A stretch of 64,000 nucleotides of DNA from Metellina segmentata. Taxonomy: Eukaryota > Arthropoda > Arachnida > Araneae > Tetragnathidae. Positions 58,236 to 64,000 of the stretch are shown here, in pieces. The notes beneath the pieces were generated by a model. The model worked only from the letters and a program-made list of their open reading frames with translations, ran no database searches and had not been told where the DNA came from. Location: contig OX375873.1 in assembly GCA_947359465.1 (NCBI GenBank), positions 57,073,573 through 57,137,572 on the forward strand, in the 5' to 3' direction. A program made the translations under genes and the position numbers. The first letter of the stretch is position 1, and every line of letters begins with the position of its first letter.

Positions 58236-61200
58236 TAACCACCGGGAGCCAAAAGCAAAAATGCTTAAGGTCGAATGAGAGGTAGGAGAGCTCGTTTACA
58301 GTGGCGTTATGAACGTGTTATTATTACCACGTTTTTGACATTGCACACAATTGCAATGTACAAACAAACGATGGGCTCACATAATTTTTAAAATATGTTC
58401 CAATCTAACTTCCATGGTTCCAATATCATACCTGGATATATTGCAGTCTTTAAAATAAGGTACATGAAACTCATAAAGAGGCATCAAATACCATGCCTTT
58501 GGCCGTGATATGGTTGATATAAACTGACTTTTAATTGAAGTACCACAGTACCATACATACATTCACATTCCCCAGAGGAGACTCGATGCCCATTATTGTG
58601 AAAATTTACAAGTTTATTGGTCTTCTTGGAAGTTTATAAGTTTCTTACAGATAAAGAATTGCTATTAAGATTTTTTCTCTGACATCAGAGAATGTTTTGG
58701 ATTAAGTTTTTGCTGTCAAGTACCGGCCACCTAAAGGTAACAAGATCATATCCCTCATCATTATGTCAGCCGGTATCAATGTTTTTATTTTAATAGACAA
58801 AAACGCACGTCTGTATAGAGTTAATAAAACGACGAACAAAATTATCTGTGAAAATGTTTAACGAAATAAGTGGTCAACTTATTCCCCATGTATTTTTTAC
58901 ATCCTAAGACTTAAGAAAAACTTAGGAACTTTTCTTTCTCTCACACCTCCAGTAGGTTCGTTCATCTAACTGTAAATTGTATTTAATAATTTCTCTTTAT
59001 ATTTTAATTGAGGGGATGAATTGTTCTCAACCTGACACCAGTTTTGCTTCAATATCTGGTAAACCTTATTTCATAATAAACATCTACTCTCTTCTAAGTA
59101 TCATTCAGTGTGTTTACAATCTCTAAGCTTAGTTATGTATATAGCATTTAAAGGTCACACATTTCCGTTGAATACCTGTTTTGTCTCACTTATAGTTTCA
59201 TAAGTAACTCAACGCATGTTTAGTTAAATTTGGAGTCGATCGATACAGAAATGTATTATGAACAATTTACAGTACAATGTTAATTTTATGTTTTGACCCA
59301 TATTTCAACTGCAAATCTGCAAATGATGATTCAAACCCTCCTGAACACCCAAACAGATTCCTCAAAAATATTTATAAAATTATTCTGTATTTATTTTCAG
59401 TTACTTCACTTAAGCTTGAAACTACTAAGTACTAACTTATTGAAGTATATTATTCCGATTTACTGTTATTTCTTCCGTCTGGAGTTATTTAGTATCAAAT
59501 TTGGAGAGCTGATTTGAACTAACAAAATTAAAATTATTTCATCTTCCTGAAGCTTTTTTATCTCAGATGTTTACTTGTGTTTTTTTCCCTTTTATTGCTT
59601 TAGAGAGTGTCACATAAGCGAAACAAGATTAGATTTCATCGATCCTACGGGATTTTGAACAGGCGCAACAATAGCAAACAAGATTGAATTTCAAACTAAA
59701 ACTTCGGTGGATTTTTTCAAAGAAAATGTTTTTGCCAAAAATGAATACCCTTCGTGTTTTTTATTTTTGGTTCAGAGACTTTTCTTTGGTTACGTCAAAT
59801 TTTGGAGTTCGCAAAAAATAAAATTGATGTAATATTTTATAAAACTGAAATGCTTTCAAAATTATATTAATTTAATGGAAAAAGTTTTCTCTAGAATAAA
59901 ATTTCAAAAATATTCGTCAACATTGCAGAAGTTTAAGTCGTTAATATTTTTGTTTGGGGATCCTAGTTTAATAGATTGAGTTGAAAATTTTTTGAAAGAA
60001 CAGAAAAGATTCAGATTGGACTTAAAACAAAAAAAACAAGATTTTGTTTATCAACACAATAAATTCTATCTTGTCTCTTTAGCTTACTTTCATGCAAATT
60101 GAACAAATCTACAACAAAGGGAATCTAGATTTATATATTTGTTTACTTTAGTTTAAAAATAATAATTTATGACTTTTATTTCATTGGAAAGGGTATTTGT
60201 TCTTCTTCCTCATCACATGAAAAGGTATTTCGAATTACGTTACACTAGAATTTTGCATTTCCAAAACCTCTAGCGTGTTTCGGGGTTAAAAAATTCATGT
60301 TATTTAAAAATCTCATGACTAATTGATTTCGTATTATTGAAAACCATGCTATCAGAAATGTTAATAACATAGTAAACCTTTTTTTAAAAATAATTTCCAA
60401 AGATAAGTAGATTGTACTTAAATATACATCTTATAGTGTATTCAGTTTATTGCGTGGACCAAGTAGTAATTATCTGTAGTCTTTTCTGCCATAATCAAAT
60501 TTCTCAATACAGAAGCGTCTTGTATTCTTGACTATTTTCGCCTGAATATATTTTCTAGACTCTTATTTGATATTTTATGTTATCCCCTTAAAAGCCCAAC
60601 TCCGATTCGTAACCTTAACATCAAAACTTAAATTAATACCTTACACTTTGAGGTAACGCTAATTTCTCAGGAGCGTCAAAACTTTAAACGCGTAATTTTC
60701 GAAATAGCAGATTCGTGCCTTTAGCGTTGTGATGTCAATATGCGTATATTGTATCCTTCATATGAAAGAGTGTTTCAGTGTAGACTTAAGAAAATTACAA
60801 GAAACAAAATACTTCCAGAAGAAAAAATTTGATTTATCGCCCTTTGCGTGATGTTTGGTGTTCAGTTTTAATATAAGCGACACCTCTAATTCATTCGAGT
60901 AACATTGCGTTGCATCATAAACTATGAAATATGTAACAAAACTATGAGCTTACTCTATCCTTAGCTTTACAGAAAGACGTTTAAAAATTTTTTAAATAAC
61001 TTCAATAAAAAGGTCCCACAACTATTAGTTTAAATGAATTTCTAGAAACACTCATCGAAAATGTCTTACATATTATGGATAACGTGGAGTCGATGAACTC
61101 TAAAATTATTTTCAGTTTTACATTACAAAGAGAATCCAATGGGCTTAGACAGCAAAGTATGTGAAATCAATGTTTATTTTTAAGTACCCCAAGATACCGA

Positions 61201-64000
61201 ATATGTTCTTAAAAGTAGAAGTTGACTTAAAGAGAATTTTAAATTCTACATTTTATAAACGATCATAGAGTTGTGATGGTTTATAAAATGGGACAATATA
61301 TGTATACTCAAATATTAATAGCAGAGATAGTAATATTAATCGCAGGATTAAACTCTGAAATTGTTTTTAAAATTTGAAAATCCTCCGCAAGATAAGATGT
61401 GGAAGTTCGGAGAGTGGGGTGCCTGCTCAGGTGTTGCTTCGTCATCTGACCGTGGCTCAAAATTACGAGGTGTTGTCCTTTGGATCTTTAGGGACCTTAA
61501 GGAACTGTAAGAATCTGTACCTTAAGGGACTGATCCCGAACCGTCGTCAATAACCCGTTGTGTTGCTCTAGTACGACGTTAACTAAAATTACCTACCTAC
61601 CTACCCCCGCAAAATAAATTTTAACATAGGAACGTATAGCTATAGAAAACCTCTTTCATGAAAGTAAAATAAAATGGACGTGACGATAAATTGCACTCCA
61701 TAAAATTTTAAATACTTAAATACCTAGAAAAACGGTCCCGATCTTTAAAGCAGACAGGCCATATTTTACTAAAATAATTTCGACCCAGTTTTGAATCGCC
61801 AGAGAAATCCTGCCTTCCATCCTTGACTTGCATCAATTTAACCTGTCCTCTCTTTTCCGAAACCACTCGGTCCCATCACGGAAAGATACCGCGTCGATAA
61901 TTATTTAATGATTATCCATGCAGAGTTTCGCGCTGCATCACGACAGATACTCTGCAGAACTCTATTAGGATCAAGGATTTCAACTCCGCCACTTGAATAG
62001 AAAGTTGTTCAATGTCATGAAAGACTAGCTTAGAATCAGAGGGAGTCCGGTTGTTCACTTTCTTAATACTTGATATCCGTAATGCATTTTCCAGTTGGCT
62101 TAACTTTGCTGTTAGAAAGGGAAACGAGTTGTACATAAACTGAAGAATCGAACAATGACCACAAGTTTACTTCTGCTTGGTCTCTTGTTCTCGTCGCATT
62201 TATCTTAACGCTACAGATTTTTGGATTATACTAGCCATAATTATTTTAAACTGTAGATAGTAATATTTTGTTAGTACTGAAGCTGGCATGAAATTTGAGA
62301 TTTTAACCAGTTAATCTTCATGTTATTCTAAGAACTAAGAGTTTTATATAGGGTATTTTTTAATAGATGTTGTTACTCTTGTATGTGTTGTAATAATTTG
62401 TTTTTTATCTGATTCATCTTATTTTATTTATAAATGCAATGTTTTCAATCTTATAACTCAACTTATAAGTACTCAATTTTTTCTGCGATTATCCTTCTTA
62501 TTTATCTAATTTAGAAAAAGTTGTTCCTATATAAAATTCGCAATTGTTTTCTCTCTCTTTACCTCATATTTCTAAATAAAACCAACCAACTATAACATCA
62601 TATCATCAGTGAAAAATCTTCACTGATTTCTTTCTTAAGCATCTTTAAAGTTTAATACCTTTTTGGAACTTGAATTTCTTCATATGTATATGGATTCAAA
62701 CGACAGAATACAGAAAGACGGAATACTAACAGAAATGAAACTAGTTCTGATAACAGGTACTGAAGGTTTTTTTACCAGCTTTTGTTAGATATGAATGCAT
62801 TATAGTGACTTTAATACTACTTGTCCTAAAATAAAATACTCTGTCTCCAAGATATTAGCGACTGGTCTGAAAAATAGAATTGTTTAAATATTATTTCCTA
62901 AATTATTAAATATTCTTTCTGCTCTCATCTATTTTTTATGGGAAAATAGATTTTTGATATAGATATCGCTAAATTAAATAATTATGGGATAGGTCTAAAC
63001 CCAACTTACACGCTGTTTTAACCTTCCTTTTCCGAAAGTAATAAAAATATTCAAACACAACTTTCAAAACCTGCGCGACTTTCAAAGAGACTTACGTTAC
63101 TACTCGGTACATGATTCCGGTGTATGGGTCCCGACATCATGATATATATTTGTTAAACATGAATCCTAATTTGCATTTAAAAAATTGGTAAGTTTTGTCG
63201 AATACACATACCGTAGTTTCGTCGTGAATTCTTGAGGCCTCATGTGGATGATTGTGGAATTATGAATATTCAACAATTAATTTACAGGTTTAACGATTGT
63301 TTATTATGAATATTCGTCAATTAATTTACAGTTTTAACGATAAAAGTAAAGTTTGGTATTGATTGCTGTTGTTGCACCCCCGCAACCCAAAGTTACACTG
63401 GCCCAAAGCTCGCCCAGTTCCATAGAATTTCGACACATTTCTGTCTCTCTCTTTGCCCTCAATGTGCCTACCCATTCGGTTAGAAGAATATTTCAGATAC
63501 TACACCAATAGTCTACACGACGGTATACTTTAACTTCTGAGTGTTCCTTCTTGTTTTGAAATCAAAATTCCAAATAGGTGTAATGTTAGACATTTCATGA
63601 TTGCCCCCAATACTGTTCCTATTTTAAAGACGTGTTCACGTCAAAAGGGTATTCAAAGTGGCTAATGATTTCGAAGGAATTTTTTCAACCATCCTCGTGA
63701 CAATCAATGCCCTCAAAAGTTTTAATTTTCAACACCGTGTGTTATTTTTGTTCGGCTATCCCTCCTCGTATAATCCACCCAGCGACCTCCATTTTGGTCC
63801 AAGAATCTTAATTTTCCCCAGCGCACTGTTTGCCGAGAGACGAGATTCTCCCAAATTACACTAGTGAAACCCGTCAGATGAGGATTAATGAGAGAAGATC
63901 CATTCTCAGCTTCGACTTGAGTGGAAAATTTTCGGGGTTAAACAATCTAGGTTGGAACGGCTGGGCGTGATCCTCGTATCCTGAAGGTATTACGAAAACC
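58236..64000. other. Intergenic sequence, one repeat copy, otherwise nothing recognised
   Basis: AT-rich to the end of the window. Apart from repeat family R copy 5 (61385-61612), I see no gene, transposon end or RNA gene. The frames at 58377-58562, 59293-59517, 61912-62136 and 63658-63864 have no motif I recognise. A short direct repeat of GAATATTC...CAATTAATTTACAG occurs near 63260-63340. Confidence 0.4.
61385..61612 (-). repeat. Interspersed repeat family R, copy 5
   Basis: Well preserved minus-strand copy. It has a TAGGTAGGTAGGTAATTTTA start, TAACGTCGTACTAGAGCAAC, AACGGGTTATTGACGACGG, CGGGATCAGTCCCTTAAGG, AAAGATCCAAAGGACAACAC, TAATTTTGAGCCACGGTCAG, CACCTGAGCAGGCACCCCAC and GAACTTCCACATCTT. 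It has an internal partial duplication of the CCTTAAGG segment. Confidence 0.65.

Noticed and set aside
1..64000. CRISPR arrays, bacterial operons, rRNA or free-standing tRNA genes
   Set aside because: None seen. The regularly spaced repeats in the window are minisatellites or transposon modules without unique spacers, and tRNA-like sequence occurs only as SINE heads.

Overview
The window is a stretch of AT-rich nuclear DNA from an animal, most likely an arthropod and probably an insect. Supporting signs are spliced exons, very long non-coding stretches, no operon-like gene packing, and transposon-encoded protein families that I know mainly from arthropod genomes. I cannot name the species.

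Only one host gene is convincingly visible: the last two coding exons of an EF-hand protein of the MCFD2 type (ER-to-Golgi cargo receptor subunit), on the + strand at 1871-1998 and 21417-21556. Each exon carries one canonical calcium-binding loop, the splice phases agree, and a poly(A) signal follows at 21701. The 19.4 kb intron between them holds three diverged copies of a ~2 kb repeat (3.6-13.9 kb), a local duplication (7.8-8.5 kb), a hAT-type non-autonomous element with an 8-bp target duplication (17745-18788), an inverted pair of interspersed repeats (19.1-19.6 kb) and a tRNA-derived SINE (21.0 kb). No second host gene was found downstream.

The rest of the window is an accumulation of mobile elements, several nested. 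At 24402-28000 lies a complete 3.6 kb DNA transposon with perfect 8-bp target duplications and long terminal inverted repeats. It carries a degenerate minus-strand coding region (25103-27248), and a small poly(A)-tailed retroposon sits inside its left terminal repeat. At 44054-44620 and 21954-22441 are mariner-like remnants. At 46464-47473 is a second copy of the hAT-type element, inverted relative to the first, with one terminal module tandemly amplified. At 48805-49912 is a broken copy of another transposon-associated protein family. At 50592-51004 two TTAA-flanked MITEs sit side by side. At 55422-58083 a large inverted-repeat element has been split by a 5'-truncated LINE (55632-57023) that still has a complete RNase H domain.

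SINEs, an interspersed repeat family, a 34-bp minisatellite, a (TA)39 microsatellite and short tandem duplications fill much of the remainder. Most short open reading frames are chance frames in AT-rich DNA. I did not find a convincing new functional system. The most informative material is the set of transposon structures whose boundaries and order of insertion can be read directly from target duplications.
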